This document shows, in pieces, positions 1 to 8,763 of a stretch of DNA of 64,000 nucleotides. The notes under the pieces are model-generated. The model was not told the origin of the DNA. It was given only the letters and a program-made list of their open reading frames with translations, and made no database searches. Each line of letters starts with the position of its first letter. The stretch's first letter is position 1. This DNA comes from Nocardiopsis sinuspersici (GTDB lineage: Bacteria > Actinomycetota > Actinomycetes > Streptosporangiales > Streptosporangiaceae): positions 372,001 through 436,000 of the forward strand of contig VWVT01000002.1 in the NCBI GenBank assembly GCA_008638415.1. Direction: 5' to 3'. The translations under genes were made by a program, and so were the position numbers.

Positions 1-262
1 CGGGGAGCAGTCCGCCTTCGCCTCCGACGCCGACGACGCCTCGGCACGCGTACAGCGGATCTTCGCCCACGCCCAGCGCGAGTACGAGGACAGGTTCGGG
101 CAGATCTACCTGGTCTGCGCCAGCGGCCGCTCCAGCCGCGAGCTCCTGGCCGACCTGGTCGGGCGCCTGTCCAACGACCGCGACACCGAACTGGACGTGG
201 TGGGCGACGAACTGCGCAAGATCGCCGGGCTGCGCCTGGTCAAACTCCTGGAGGACGCATGA
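1..262 (+). CDS. uraD: OHCU decarboxylase, 3' end (partial)
   Basis: The frame enters from the left edge and stops with TGA at 260-262. About 86 residues of the C-terminus are visible. They match the end of 2-oxo-4-hydroxy-4-carboxy-5-ureidoimidazoline decarboxylase: a Tyr-Glu-Asp-Arg-Phe-Gly stretch, then YLVCASGRS, then a helix resembling ELLADLVGRL and a closing LRLVKLL. This enzyme performs the last step from uricase product to S-allantoin. The stop overlaps the uraH start by four bases (ATGA), so the two are probably translationally coupled. The catalytic N-terminal half lies outside the window. Confidence 0.85.
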   Translation, partial: GEQSAFASDADDASARVQRIFAHAQREYEDRFGQIYLVCASGRSSRELLADLVGRLSNDRDTELDVVGDELRKIAGLRLVKLLEDA

Positions 263-603
263 GCCATGTGACCACCCACGTGCTCGACGCCGCACTGGGG
301 CGTCCCGCCCGCGACGTCCCCGTACGGCTGGAGGCCGCCGCCGACGGCGGCCGCGGGTCCTGGAAGACCCTCGCCGAGGGACGCACCAACGACGACGGAC
401 GCGTGCCCGACCTGGGGCCCGACCAGCTCGCCGCCGGGTTCCACCGGGTCGTCTTCGACACCGCCGCCTACTTCGACGCGACCGGCCAGCGCGGGTTCTA
501 CCCCGAGGTCGCCATCGTGTTCGACCTCGCCGACGAGGACACGCACTACCACGTCCCGCTGCTGCTGAGCCCGTTCGCGTACTCGACCTACCGGGGCTCC
601 TAG
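259..603 (+). CDS. uraH: 5-hydroxyisourate hydrolase
   Basis: A 114-residue protein of the transthyretin-like hydrolase family, which hydrolyses 5-hydroxyisourate made by uricase to OHCU. The N-terminal signature THVLDAALGRPA (residues 6-17) carries the conserved His, and the chain ends in the diagnostic tetrapeptide YRGS, which separates the hydrolase from true transthyretin. The length is normal for the family. It sits between uraD and uricase, so all three enzymes for urate to S-allantoin are contiguous. The start overlaps the uraD stop by four bases. Confidence 0.95.
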   Translation: MSHVTTHVLDAALGRPARDVPVRLEAAADGGRGSWKTLAEGRTNDDGRVPDLGPDQLAAGFHRVVFDTAAYFDATGQRGFYPEVAIVFDLADEDTHYHVPLLLSPFAYSTYRGS

Positions 604-799
604 CCACGACCGGTACGAATCCCGACCCGACCGAGGGGAGCGGCTGACAGGAGAGGTTTCCCAGCCAAGGTGTGACACCTGAATCTTCGAGTGCGTGACA
701 GGTCCTTCCGCATGACCGCAGCGGTCCTCCCTCGTACGCACGACGCGCATGCGCGCACGATGACGACTTCACGTATACACACGGATGGAGTTCACCCTG

Positions 800-1696
800 A
801 TGGGCATCCGACTCGGAGATAACCAGTACGGCAAGGCCGAGGTCCGCCTCGTCCACATCGACCGCGACACCGACGTCCACCGGATCAAGGACGTCAACGT
901 CACCTCCCAGCTGCGCGGGGAGCTGGAGTCGGTCCACACCGACGGCGACAACAGCACGTGCCTGCCGACCGACACCCAGAAGAACACCGTCTACGCCAAG
1001 GCCCGCGAGTGGGGCGGCGTCGGCGCCATCGAGGAGTTCGCCCTGCGCCTGGCGCGGCACTTCGTGGACGAGCACTCCTACGTGCACGGGGCCCGGCAAG
1101 AGGTCCACGAGTACTCCTGGGACCGGATCGAGACGGCCGACGGCCCGCACGACCACGCGTTCTCCCGCCGTGGCGCCGAGACCCGCACCACGGTCGTCAA
1201 CAAGGACGGCGCCCGGGAGTGGGTGGTCTCCGGCTTCGAGGGCCTGAGCGTGCTCAAGTCCACCGGCTCGGAGTTCCACGGCTACCCCAAGACCAAGTAC
1301 ACGACGCTGCCGGAGACGACCGACCGCATCCTGGCCACCGACGTCACCGCCCGCTGGCGCTACGTCGGCGTGGACCACGACTTCGACGCCGTCTACGCCT
1401 CCGTCCGCGCCCTGTGCCTGGAGGCCTTCGCCCGGACGCACAGCCTGGCCCTTCAGCAGAGCCTCTACGAGATGGGCCGGGCCGTTCTGGAGGCCCATCC
1501 CGAGATCGCCGAGATCCGCTTCTCCATGCCGAACAACCACCACTTCCTGGTGGACCTGTCCCCCTTCGACCTGGACAACCCGGGCGAGGTCTTCTTCGCC
1601 GCCGACCGGCCCTACGGCAAGATCGAGGCCACCGTCGAGCGCGACGACGCCCCCGACGCCGGGGACGCCTGGAAGGCCGTACCGGGCTTCGTGTAG
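800..1696 (+). CDS. Urate oxidase (uricase)
   Basis: Cofactor-free uricase that oxidises urate to 5-hydroxyisourate and hydrogen peroxide. I prefer the ATG at 800 (298 residues) because GGAG at 787-790 lies nine bases upstream; an in-frame ATG at 785 would add five residues. The N-terminus NQYGKAEVRL (8-17) carries the conserved Lys, LPTDTQKNTVYA (55-66) the catalytic Thr region, and NNHHFLVDL (245-253) the C-terminal signature. About 200 bases separate it from uraH, so it could have its own promoter, but I could not pick a convincing one. Known as pucL or uox in other bacteria; no symbol is forced here. Confidence 0.93.
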   Translation: MGIRLGDNQYGKAEVRLVHIDRDTDVHRIKDVNVTSQLRGELESVHTDGDNSTCLPTDTQKNTVYAKAREWGGVGAIEEFALRLARHFVDEHSYVHGARQEVHEYSWDRIETADGPHDHAFSRRGAETRTTVVNKDGAREWVVSGFEGLSVLKSTGSEFHGYPKTKYTTLPETTDRILATDVTARWRYVGVDHDFDAVYASVRALCLEAFARTHSLALQQSLYEMGRAVLEAHPEIAEIRFSMPNNHHFLVDLSPFDLDNPGEVFFAADRPYGKIEATVERDDAPDAGDAWKAVPGFV

Positions 1697-1750
1697 CCCT
1701 CTCTCCGGGGCCCACCCGCGCGTTGGCCGGGCCCCGACCCCTCCTTCCGT

Positions 1751-1772
1751 GACCGGGGGCCTCCCCCCGGTC
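1751..1772. terminator. GC hairpin after uricase
   Basis: GACCGGGGG (1751-1759) pairs perfectly with CCCCCGGTC (1764-1772) around a four-base loop. A second, shorter hairpin (GGGGCCC at 1707-1713 with GGGCCCC at 1729-1735) lies just upstream. There is no U-tract, as is common in high-GC actinobacteria. It would separate the uricase transcript from the permease gene. Confidence 0.4.
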
Positions 1773-1913
1773 CCCGCCCGCCCACCGCGGCGGGCCCCGG
1801 CTTCGGCGTGCCCGGCCACGGGCCGCCCCGCCGGTGCGACACCACCGGGCCGCGTGCCCGAGATCCCGGCCCCCTCCCGGGTGGCCGCCAAGCGCAAAGG
1901 CTGGAAACTGGCC

Positions 1914-3425
1914 ATGTCGAACAGTCCGTCTCCGAAGGACCCGGCCACAACGAACGCCTCACCCCCCGCCCGCCCCGAGGACGAGAGGCTGCCCCTGCGC
2001 CTGCTGCTCGTCTACGGACTCCAGCACATCCTGACCATGTACGCCGGAGCGGTGGCGCCCGCCCTCGTCATCGGCGCCTCCGCCGGGCTCGCGAACGATC
2101 CCGCGTCCATGGGCATCCTGGTCAGCGGCGCGCTCCTGGCGGCGGGCTTCGCCACGCTCCTACAGACCGTGGGCCACCGGCGCGTCGGCGCCCAGATGCC
2201 GATCGTGGTGGCCTGCTCCTTCGTCCCCGTCAGCGCCATCACCGCGCTCGCCGCCGGCGAGAACGGCGAGAACCTGCCCGTCGCCTTCGGCGCCTCCCTC
2301 GCCGCCGGGCTCTTCGCCCTGGCGCTGACGCCGTTCTTCGGGCAGCTCGTCCGCTTCTTCCCCCCGATCGTCACGGGCACCATCATCACCGTCATCGGCG
2401 TCAGCCTGATGCCGGTGGCCGCCCGGTGGATCATGGACGGCGCCACCCGCACCATGGAGGACGGCTCCTCGGTCCCGGCCGCGACACCGGCCGGCCTCGC
2501 CCTGGCGGGGCTGACCCTGGTGGTCATCCTGGTCTGCTCCCGGGTCCTCCCCGGCATCTGGGGACGGCTGTCCATCCTGCTGGGCCTGCTCGTGGGCACC
2601 CTGGTCGCACTCCCCACGGGCATGGCCGACTTCAGCCGGATCGGCGAGGCCGACGTCGTGTTCGACCCGACCTCGCTGTTCTACTTCGGCGCGCCCCGGT
2701 TCGAGGCCGCCGCGATCATCACCATGTGCGTCATCATGCTCGTGGTCCTGACCGAGGGCGCCTCGCACATCATCGCGGTCGGCGAGATCACCGGTTCCAA
2801 GGTGGACGCCAAACGCATCTCCGCGGGCCTGCGCGCCGACGTGAGCGGCTCCCTCATCGGGCCGATCTTCAGCGCCACCCCCACCAGCTCGTTCGCGCAG
2901 AACATCGGCCTGCTGGCCCTGACCAAGGTGCGCAGCAGGTACGTGGTCGCCACCGGGGCGGGCATCCTCATCGTCCTCGGACTGTTCCCCGTGCTCGGCA
3001 GCGTCATGGCCGCCATCCCCGCCCCCGTGCTCGGCGGTGCGGGCCTGGTCCTGTTCGGCAGCGTGGCCGCCAGCGGGATCAAGACCCTGGCCAAGGTGGA
3101 CTTCACCAACAACCTCAACCTGGTGCTGGTGTCGGCCTCCATCGGCGTGGCGATCATCCCGCTGGCCTACCCGACCTTCTACGCCCACCTGCCCGAGTCG
3201 GTCGAGCTGATCGCGCACTCGGGCATCATCGGGGCGGCCGTCACCGCGATCGTGCTGAACGTGTGCTTCAACGTGGTCGGCCGCGGCCGGGGGGCCGCAT
3301 CCACGGCCTCCATCGACACCGAGGAGATCGGCAGCGCCGGTCCCGGCGAGGCCAAGTACACCGACCAGGCGGGGGCCGCCTACCGGCGTGGCGGCTCCGA
3401 GCCCCTGGGGGATCCCCGACCCTGA
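1914..3425 (+). CDS. NCS2-family urate/xanthine permease
   Basis: A polytopic membrane transporter of the nucleobase-ascorbate (NAT/NCS2) family that should import urate or xanthine with a cation. The family signature QNIGLLALTK is present at residues 329-338 and fits the pattern Q-N-x-G-x4-T-(R/K/G). I count roughly 12 to 14 hydrophobic segments after a polar 25-residue N-terminus. The ATG at 1914 (503 residues) gives a normal length; the longer open frame from 1749 adds a Pro/Arg-rich stretch without family character and overlaps a hairpin. Its place between uricase and allantoicase supports a purine substrate, with urate favoured over uracil. Confidence 0.9.
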   Translation: MSNSPSPKDPATTNASPPARPEDERLPLRLLLVYGLQHILTMYAGAVAPALVIGASAGLANDPASMGILVSGALLAAGFATLLQTVGHRRVGAQMPIVVACSFVPVSAITALAAGENGENLPVAFGASLAAGLFALALTPFFGQLVRFFPPIVTGTIITVIGVSLMPVAARWIMDGATRTMEDGSSVPAATPAGLALAGLTLVVILVCSRVLPGIWGRLSILLGLLVGTLVALPTGMADFSRIGEADVVFDPTSLFYFGAPRFEAAAIITMCVIMLVVLTEGASHIIAVGEITGSKVDAKRISAGLRADVSGSLIGPIFSATPTSSFAQNIGLLALTKVRSRYVVATGAGILIVLGLFPVLGSVMAAIPAPVLGGAGLVLFGSVAASGIKTLAKVDFTNNLNLVLVSASIGVAIIPLAYPTFYAHLPESVELIAHSGIIGAAVTAIVLNVCFNVVGRGRGAASTASIDTEEIGSAGPGEAKYTDQAGAAYRRGGSEPLGDPRP

Positions 3426-3435
3426 TCCCCTGGTG

Positions 3436-3465
3436 GGGGCGGGCGGCGTGCGCGTCGCCCGCCCC
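3436..3465. terminator. Perfect GC-rich terminator hairpin after permease
   Basis: GGGGCGGGCG (3436-3445) pairs with CGCCCGCCCC (3456-3465), a perfect 10-bp stem with a 10-base loop. It starts eleven bases after the permease stop and has no U-tract. Confidence 0.6.
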
Positions 3466-3574
3466 GTAGCCGGTGGGACCGGGACGCGCCGTTCCCACCG
3501 GCGCGGGCGGCACTGAGACAGGGAGCGCGGAGACCGGAAGCACGAAGGCCGGCGACACGAACACCGGCGTTCCG

Positions 3575-3589
3575 TTCAGAGGAGCTGAA
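3575..3589 (+). promoter_or_regulatory. Candidate LysR box upstream of the lysR gene
   Basis: TTCAG-AGGAG-CTGAA is a 15-bp inverted repeat 16 bases before the GTG of the LysR gene. Its core GTTCA-N6-CTGAA recurs with identical spacing upstream of allantoicase (4519-4533). It contains the T-N11-A arrangement typical of LysR-type sites, which suggests autoregulation. Confidence 0.45.
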
Positions 3590-3605
3590 TGGTATCCCTG
3601 GGAAC

Positions 3606-4532
3606 GTGACCGACTGGGATCTGCGCAAGCTACGCGTCCTCCGCGCCCTGGAGGAGTTCGGAACCGTCAGGGCCACGGCGGAGGCCCTGAACATGACCCC
3701 CTCCGCCGTGTCCCAGCAGCTCTCCTCCCTCTCACAGCAGGTGGGGGTCGCGCTGCTGGAGGCGCACGGGCGAAGGGTCCGCCTCACCGAGGCGGCACAC
3801 GCCCTGCTCCGGCACACCGACATCGTGCTCGCCCAACTGGAGCGGGCCGAGGCCGAGCTGGACGGCTTCGCCCGGGGCGAGGCCGGGCGCGTGCGCGTCG
3901 GCGCCTTCGCCACGGCCATCCCCAGCCTCGTGGTCCCCGCGCTGAACACGCTCCGGCGCGAGTACCCCGGCCTCACCACGAGGGTGCACCAGGCCGAGGC
4001 CTCCGAGGTCTACGACCTGCTCTCGGCGGGCGAGGTGGACATCGGCCTGTCACTGGCCGCCCAGGCACCCAGCGGCCACGACGGCCGCTACGACCGGCGC
4101 GAGCTGCTCACCGACCCCCTGGACGCGGCCCTGCCCGTCCACCACCGCCTGGCCTCCGCCCGGGCCCTGCGCCTGCGCGACCTCGCCGAGGAGCCCTGGA
4201 TCTACGGGGCGGCGGGCCCCTGGCGCGACATCACCGTCGCCGCGTGCGCCCAGGCCGGCTTCGTGCCCGAACAGGCGCACGTGGCCTCCGACTGGAAGGC
4301 CATCCTCGACATGGTCGCGGCGGGCATGGGCGTCGCGCTGGTTCCCCGGCTGGCCGCCGCGGACGACACCCCCGGCGTCAGCCTGCGGGTCCTGCGCTCC
4401 GACCAGCCGCGCCGCCACGTGGTCTGCGCGGTGCGCTCCGGCTCGGGTGGGCGGCCGCAGACCGCCGTGGTGCTGCGCGCCCTGGCGGACGCCGCGGCCG
4501 GGCTGGGCGGCAAGATTGTTCATTCTGGCTGA
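3606..4532 (+). CDS. LysR-family regulator of purine catabolism
   Basis: A 308-residue LysR-type transcription factor starting at GTG. Residues 4-62 form the winged helix-turn-helix, with the recognition segment [17 protein letters not shown]. The rest is a periplasmic-binding-protein-like effector domain that begins at [15 protein letters not shown] (about residue 95). It lies between the urate permease and allantoicase on the same strand. Matching 15-bp inverted repeats sit in front of this gene and in front of allantoicase, so it probably controls itself and the allantoin branch. The ligand is unknown; a ureide such as urate or allantoin is an inference from context. Confidence 0.88.
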   Translation: MTDWDLRKLRVLRALEEFGTVRATAEALNMTPSAVSQQLSSLSQQVGVALLEAHGRRVRLTEAAHALLRHTDIVLAQLERAEAELDGFARGEAGRVRVGAFATAIPSLVVPALNTLRREYPGLTTRVHQAEASEVYDLLSAGEVDIGLSLAAQAPSGHDGRYDRRELLTDPLDAALPVHHRLASARALRLRDLAEEPWIYGAAGPWRDITVAACAQAGFVPEQAHVASDWKAILDMVAAGMGVALVPRLAAADDTPGVSLRVLRSDQPRRHVVCAVRSGSGGRPQTAVVLRALADAAAGLGGKIVHSG

Positions 4533-4535
4533 ACA
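4517..4535 (+). promoter_or_regulatory. Candidate LysR box upstream of allantoicase
   Basis: TGTTCA (4517-4522) and TGAACA (4530-4535) form a perfect 6-7-6 inverted repeat overlapping the last codons and stop of the LysR gene, about 85 bases before the allantoicase start. The inner 15 bp share the GTTCA-N6-CTGAA pattern with the site at 3575-3589. Confidence 0.45.
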
Positions 4536-7255
4536 GAGTGATCGGAAACTTTCGCTGGACGTGACCGTTTCACCTTGGGACCCTGGGAAACATCCGACAA
4601 GTCCACCTCTGGAGAGATATGAGCGGGGCCCAGCCCATCGATCCGCGTGACTACAACGCCCAGCCCTACGCGGGCGGCGACCCCTACGCCGACTACCGCG
4701 ACACCGACCTCGACTTCTCGGCCCAGGTCGACCTGGCCGACCGCCGCCTCGGCGCCGGCGTCGTCGCCGCCAACGACGAGTTCTTCGCCCACCGCGAGAA
4801 CCTGCTGCGACCCGAACCGGCCGTGTTCGACCCGCACGCCTTCGGGCACAAGGGCAAGGTCATGGACGGCTGGGAGACCCGCAGGCGCCGAGGCGTGAGC
4901 GCGGACCAGCCGCACCCCACCGCCGACGACCACGACTGGGCCCTGGTCCGCCTCGGCCTTCCCGGCGTGGTCAGGGGCCTGGTGGTGGACACCGCGCACT
5001 TCCGCGGCAACCACCCCCTCCAGGTCGGTGTCGAGGCCACCCACCTGGCGGGCACCCCCACCACCGAAGAACTGCTCGGGGCGGAGTGGACCGAGATCGT
5101 CCCCCGCACCCACGTGTACGGGCACGCCGCCAACGGCTTCACGGTGGAGGCCGGGCGCCGGTGGACCCACCTGCGCCTCAAGCAGTTCCCCGACGGCGGC
5201 GTCGCACGCCTGCGCGTGTACGGCGAGCCCGTGCCCGACCCCGACTGGCTGACCGCCCTCGGCGGCTTCGACGTGGCCGCCCTGGTCAACGGCGGCACGG
5301 TCGAGGACGCCTCCGACCGCTTCTACTCGTCGCCGGGCAACATCATCTCCCCCGGGCGCTCCCACAAGATGGACGACGGCTGGGAGAACCGCCGCCGCCG
5401 CGACGACGGCCACGACTGGGTGCGCTTCCGCCTCACCGCCCAGGCCTCGGTCCGCGCCCTGGAGCTGGACACCTCCTACTACAAGGGCAACGCCGCGGGC
5501 TGGGTGACCGTCCTCGGCAGGGACGCCCGCTCCGGCGCCCCGGACGAGTGGTTCGAGATCGTGGGCCGCACCCGCCTGGAGCCCGACAGCGCCCACCGCT
5601 TCGTCCTGGACTCCCCGGTCACCGCCACCCACGTGCGCACCGACGTCTTCCCCGACGGCGGCATCGCGCGCCTGAACGTCTTCGGTTCGCTGACCGAGAC
5701 CGGCACCGCCGACCTCCGACGCCGCTGGGACGCCCTCGGCGGCTGACGTCCACGCCGCGGCGAGGCTGCGGCCGGGGTCGCCCGGAGGCCTCGCCGCGGC
5801 GTCGCCGCGGCCTTGTCGCGGCACCGGAGGCCCTCCTCCTCGCACACCGGGGCGGGTGGCGTGTCCACGCCACCCGCCCCGGTTCCGTGTTCCGCTCCCG
5901 GGGCCCGAGTCCCGTACGAGCATCCGCCCGGCCGTGCTGTCCGGCCGGACGTCCTCGCCGCGCAGGACGGTGCGGCGCACGCGCCCGAACAGCTCCGCGC
6001 CGTCGTAGGGGCTCACCGGGTTGCGGTGCCGGAGCTCGCGCACGTCCACCCGGAAGGACTCCTCCGGGGCGACCACCGCGAAGTCGGCGTCGTGGCCGGG
6101 GGTGAGGCCCCCCTTGCCGCGCAGGCCGGCCACCCGCGCGGGACCGGCGGCCATCCACCGCACCACGTCCTCCAGGGACATGCCCCGGCTGCGCGCCTCG
6201 GTCCACACCGCGGAGAAGCCGACCTGGAGTCCGGACACCCCGCCCCACGCGGTGCCGAAGTCACCGGTGTCCAGGTCCTTGAGCTCCGGGGTGCTCGGCG
6301 AGTGGTCGCTGACCACGCAGTCGATCAGCCCGTCCGCGAGCGCCCGCCACAGCAGGTCGCGGTTGGCGGAGTCGCGGATGGGCGGGCAGCACTTGTACTG
6401 GGTGGCCCCGGCGGGCACGCCCTCGGCCTCCAGGGTGAGGTAGTGCGGGCAGGTCTCCACGGTCAGCGGCACGCCGTCCGCCTTGGCCTGGGCGATCAGC
6501 GGCAGCGCGGAGGCGCTGGACAGGTGCAGCACGTGCACCCGGGTCCCGGTGGCCTTGGCCGCGTCGATGACCCGGGCGATCGCCGCGTTCTCGGCGGTGT
6601 CGGGCCGCGAGGCCAGGAAGGCGGCGTAGTCGCGCCCGGCGGCGGACGGCGCGTCCTCCAGGACGGCGGGGTCCTCGGCGTGCACGATGAGGCGGCCGCC
6701 GAACTCCCCGATCGCCTCGGCCGCCGCGAGCAGCTCCTCCGGGGACAGGTGGCCGAACTCCTCCACCCCGGACGGGGACAGGAACGCCTTGAACCCGTAC
6801 ACCCCCTCCTGCCAGAGCGCGGCGAGCTCCTTCGTGGCACCGGGACGGCTGTTCTCGGGCACGGCGCCGCCCCAGAAGCCCACGTCCACGGCGAGCTTGC
6901 CCTCGGCGGCGGCGCGCTTGGCCTCCAGACCGCCGACGGTGGTGGTCGGCGGCACGCTGTTGAGCGGCATGTCCAGCAGCGTGGTGATCCCGCCCAGCGC
7001 GGCTGCGCGGGTGGCGGAGGCGAAGCCCTCCCACCGGGTGCGGCCCGGCTCGTTCACGTGTACGTGGGTGTCGACCAGTCCGGGCAGCAGCACCTCGTCG
7101 TCGGCCAGGACGATCTCACGGCGGGCGATGAGGACGGCGTCGTCCCCCGACAGGACGCTGGTGACGCGCCCGTCGCGCACTCCGACGGTGACGGAGCGCT
7201 CCCCCTCCGGGGTGAGGGCGCGGCGGGCGCGGACGGCGAGATCGTGTTGGGTCAT
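4520..7255 (-). CDS. allB: Allantoinase, frame without a stop at the expected end
   Basis: Hydrolyses allantoin to allantoate. The ATG at 7255 overlaps the upstream aldolase stop (ATGA). The metal ligands of the cyclic amidohydrolase family are all visible: His64 and His66 in [10 protein letters not shown], carboxylatable Lys156 in YGFKAFLS, His192 in VHAEDP, His244 in HVLHLSS and Asp317 in SDHSPS. Conserved sequence ends near residue 449 (GRMLVRD, about 5909), the usual family length. No stop follows there: the frame runs through the 17-bp hairpin at 5846-5883 and then antisense to allantoicase until 4520, giving a nominal 911 residues. The last 460 or so residues look like non-coding antisense translation (Gly/Val/Ala-rich). 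Either the stop was lost, the sequence has an error, or the message ends without a stop. Confidence 0.85.
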   Translation of the reverse strand: MTQHDLAVRARRALTPEGERSVTVGVRDGRVTSVLSGDDAVLIARREIVLADDEVLLPGLVDTHVHVNEPGRTRWEGFASATRAAALGGITTLLDMPLNSVPPTTTVGGLEAKRAAAEGKLAVDVGFWGGAVPENSRPGATKELAALWQEGVYGFKAFLSPSGVEEFGHLSPEELLAAAEAIGEFGGRLIVHAEDPAVLEDAPSAAGRDYAAFLASRPDTAENAAIARVIDAAKATGTRVHVLHLSSASALPLIAQAKADGVPLTVETCPHYLTLEAEGVPAGATQYKCCPPIRDSANRDLLWRALADGLIDCVVSDHSPSTPELKDLDTGDFGTAWGGVSGLQVGFSAVWTEARSRGMSLEDVVRWMAAGPARVAGLRGKGGLTPGHDADFAVVAPEESFRVDVRELRHRNPVSPYDGAELFGRVRRTVLRGEDVRPDSTAGRMLVRDSGPGSGTRNRGGWRGHATRPGVRGGGPPVPRQGRGDAAARPPGDPGRSLAAAWTSAAEGVPAASEVGGAGLGQRTEDVQARDAAVGEDVGAHVGGGDRGVQDEAVGAVGLQAGAAHDLEPLVRGAGAGVPAEDGHPARGVALVVGGVQLQGADRGLGGEAEAHPVVAVVAAAAVLPAVVHLVGAPGGDDVARRRVEAVGGVLDRAAVDQGGHVEAAEGGQPVGVGHGLAVHAQACDAAVGELLEAQVGPPAPGLHREAVGGVPVHVGAGDDLGPLRPEQFFGGGGARQVGGLDTDLEGVVAAEVRGVHHQAPDHAGKAEADQGPVVVVGGGVRLVRAHASAPAGLPAVHDLALVPEGVRVEHGRFGSQQVLAVGEELVVGGDDAGAEAAVGQVDLGREVEVGVAVVGVGVAARVGLGVVVTRIDGLGPAHISPEVDLSDVSQGPKVKRSRPAKVSDHSVQPE
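4619..5746 (+). CDS. alc: Allantoicase
   Basis: A 375-residue enzyme that splits allantoate into urea and ureidoglycolate. It shows the two-fold internal repeat of the family: DGWETRRRR with [12 protein letters not shown] in the first half is echoed by DGWENRRRR with [12 protein letters not shown] in the second. Each half has a jelly-roll strand ending in FPDGG(V/I)ARLRVYG or its equivalent. The ATG at 4619 follows GGAGAG at a good distance. It is the last plus-strand gene of the urate cluster and converges on the allantoinase operon. Its entire antisense strand is stop-free in the allantoinase frame, which is discussed at that gene. Confidence 0.94.
   Translation: MSGAQPIDPRDYNAQPYAGGDPYADYRDTDLDFSAQVDLADRRLGAGVVAANDEFFAHRENLLRPEPAVFDPHAFGHKGKVMDGWETRRRRGVSADQPHPTADDHDWALVRLGLPGVVRGLVVDTAHFRGNHPLQVGVEATHLAGTPTTEELLGAEWTEIVPRTHVYGHAANGFTVEAGRRWTHLRLKQFPDGGVARLRVYGEPVPDPDWLTALGGFDVAALVNGGTVEDASDRFYSSPGNIISPGRSHKMDDGWENRRRRDDGHDWVRFRLTAQASVRALELDTSYYKGNAAGWVTVLGRDARSGAPDEWFEIVGRTRLEPDSAHRFVLDSPVTATHVRTDVFPDGGIARLNVFGSLTETGTADLRRRWDALGG
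5846..5883. terminator. Bidirectional terminator between alc and allB
   Basis: A perfect 17-bp stem (5846-5862 with 5867-5883) closed by a GTCC loop, in the 100-base gap between convergent allantoicase and the conserved end of allantoinase. The allantoinase frame has no stop before this hairpin. Confidence 0.7.
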
Positions 7256-8559
7256 CGGTCCTCCTGTCCGACGCGTCGGCTGGCCAGGGCGGCGAGCGTA
7301 CCGGTGTCGGCTCCGGCGGCCTCGGCCACCTCGGCCTCGTCCAGCGCCCCGCAGCGTATCCCGCTCACCAGGGCCGAGGCCAGGGCCTGGGCCGTGGCGG
7401 GCTCGTCCAGCACTCCCCCGGAGACGGCTCCGAGGTAGGAGCGCAGGCGCTCCGCCGCGGGTGCGAAGGCCTCCCGGTAGAAGACGTAGGTGGCCAGGTA
7501 GCGGGTGGGCAGCTGGTGCGGGTGCAGGTCCCACCCCTGGTAGAAGCCGCGCTCCAGGGAGCGGCGGACCAGGGAGGCGTGCAGCAGCCAGGCGCGGTGC
7601 ACCTCCTCGGCCCCGCCGACGGGCAGCACGTTGGTGGAGCCGTCGGAGAGCCACACCCCGGTTCCCGCGGCGGCCACCTGCATCACGGCCTTGGCGTGGT
7701 CGGCGACGGGGTGGGCCATGCTCTGGTAGGCGGCGGTGATCCCGCAGGCGGCGCTGTAGTCGTAGGTGCCGTAGTGCAGGGCGCTGACCCGGCCCTGCCC
7801 GGCGCGGATCATGCGGGCGACGGCGACCGTGCCGTCGGGCAGCAGGATCGACTGCGGGGTCTCGATCTGCAGTTCGAACCGCAGCCGCCCCGCGGGCAGG
7901 CCCAGGAGCTGCTCCAGCTCGTCGGCGAGCCAGGCCATCGCCTCCACGTGCTCCACGGAGGTGATCTTGGGCAGGGTGAGCGCCAGCCCGTCCGGCAGGG
8001 CTCCGCGCTCCTCCAGGAGGGTGCGCAGGAACAGGGCGAGGCTGCGGGTGCCGCGCTCGCGTCCGGCGGCCTCCATGCCCTTCATCCGGATGCCGAAGAC
8101 GGGCGGGGCCTGTCCGGCTCCGAGGTCGGCGCACAGGGCCTTGGCGGCCGCGACCACGTCGTGGTCCTCCTGTTCGTCTCCCCGGTCGCCGTAGCCGTCC
8201 TCCAGGTCCACGCGAAGGTCCTCGACCGGCTCGCGGCCGAGTTTGTCGCGCAGGCGGGGCAGGACCCCGGCGACGGCGTCCTCCTCCATGCCGGTGACGT
8301 CGGCCAGGGTCGCGGCGTCGGGCGCGTGCTCGTCCAGGCAGGCCAGCGCGGCGCCTCCCCACTCCTGTGCCAGCCCGGTCCGGATCCGGTCCGCGGGCAC
8401 GTAGACCGTGTGCACGGGCTGCCGGCCCCCGGAGGACCCGGGATAGTCGCGGGCGAGCCGGGCGTCGGCGTCGGCCAGCCGCGCGTTCAGCCCTGCGGTG
8501 AGCATGTCCAGACCCGATTCGGGACCCGTGTGCGTCTTCTCGGGCCGATCCTCTTCCAC
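7252..8559 (-). CDS. HpcH/HpaI-type aldolase (DUF6986-like) of the allantoin operon
   Basis: A 435-residue protein resembling the HpcH/HpaI aldolase and citrate-lyase-beta superfamily, as the long actinobacterial form often found beside allantoin genes. Recognisable pieces are [16 protein letters not shown], the barrel strand [12 protein letters not shown], and [13 protein letters not shown], with the Glu expected to hold the divalent metal. The start is GTG at 8559, preceded by AAGGA seven bases upstream. It is the first gene of a two-gene operon and its stop overlaps the allB start by four bases. Coupling to allantoinase suggests a step at glyoxylate or oxalurate level, but the reaction is not established by sequence. 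Malate-synthase-like condensation is one possibility. Confidence 0.75.
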   Translation of the reverse strand: MEEDRPEKTHTGPESGLDMLTAGLNARLADADARLARDYPGSSGGRQPVHTVYVPADRIRTGLAQEWGGAALACLDEHAPDAATLADVTGMEEDAVAGVLPRLRDKLGREPVEDLRVDLEDGYGDRGDEQEDHDVVAAAKALCADLGAGQAPPVFGIRMKGMEAAGRERGTRSLALFLRTLLEERGALPDGLALTLPKITSVEHVEAMAWLADELEQLLGLPAGRLRFELQIETPQSILLPDGTVAVARMIRAGQGRVSALHYGTYDYSAACGITAAYQSMAHPVADHAKAVMQVAAAGTGVWLSDGSTNVLPVGGAEEVHRAWLLHASLVRRSLERGFYQGWDLHPHQLPTRYLATYVFYREAFAPAAERLRSYLGAVSGGVLDEPATAQALASALVSGIRCGALDEAEVAEAAGADTGTLAALASRRVGQEDR

Positions 8560-8592
8560 GTGTGTGTCCTTCCCCCAATGTTTTCCCTATCG

Positions 8593-8624
8593 CGGATACT
8601 AACTTCTGCAATCCGGAACAACAA
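8593..8624 (-). promoter_or_regulatory. Candidate promoter and operator of the aldolase-allB operon
   Basis: Read on the minus strand: -35 TTGTTG (8624-8619), a 17-base spacer, then -10 TAGTAT (8601-8596), about 30 bases before the GTG at 8559. CGGAT (8593-8597) and ATCCG (8611-8615) form an inverted repeat with a 13-base centre that overlaps the -10, a plausible site for the divergent IclR protein. Confidence 0.35.
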
Positions 8625-8763
8625 GGAGCACAGGAGCGTTCAGGAGTCAGAGCGAAGCTTCCCGACGAGCGGACCGCCGCCACCTCACGTGCTATAGAAG
8701 AAGTGATGCCGGGAACGGCCCTCGCATCCACGAAGGCAGGAACCCGAACCCACGGCCCTCAGC

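Noticed and set aside
604-799. Possible riboswitch between uraH and uricase
   Set aside because: Only short imperfect repeats (ACCTG and CAGGT) are visible, with no purine-riboswitch core.
1749-1913. Extended N-terminus of the urate permease
   Set aside because: Pro/Arg-rich, overlaps a perfect hairpin and has no family similarity; the ATG at 1914 gives the normal protein.
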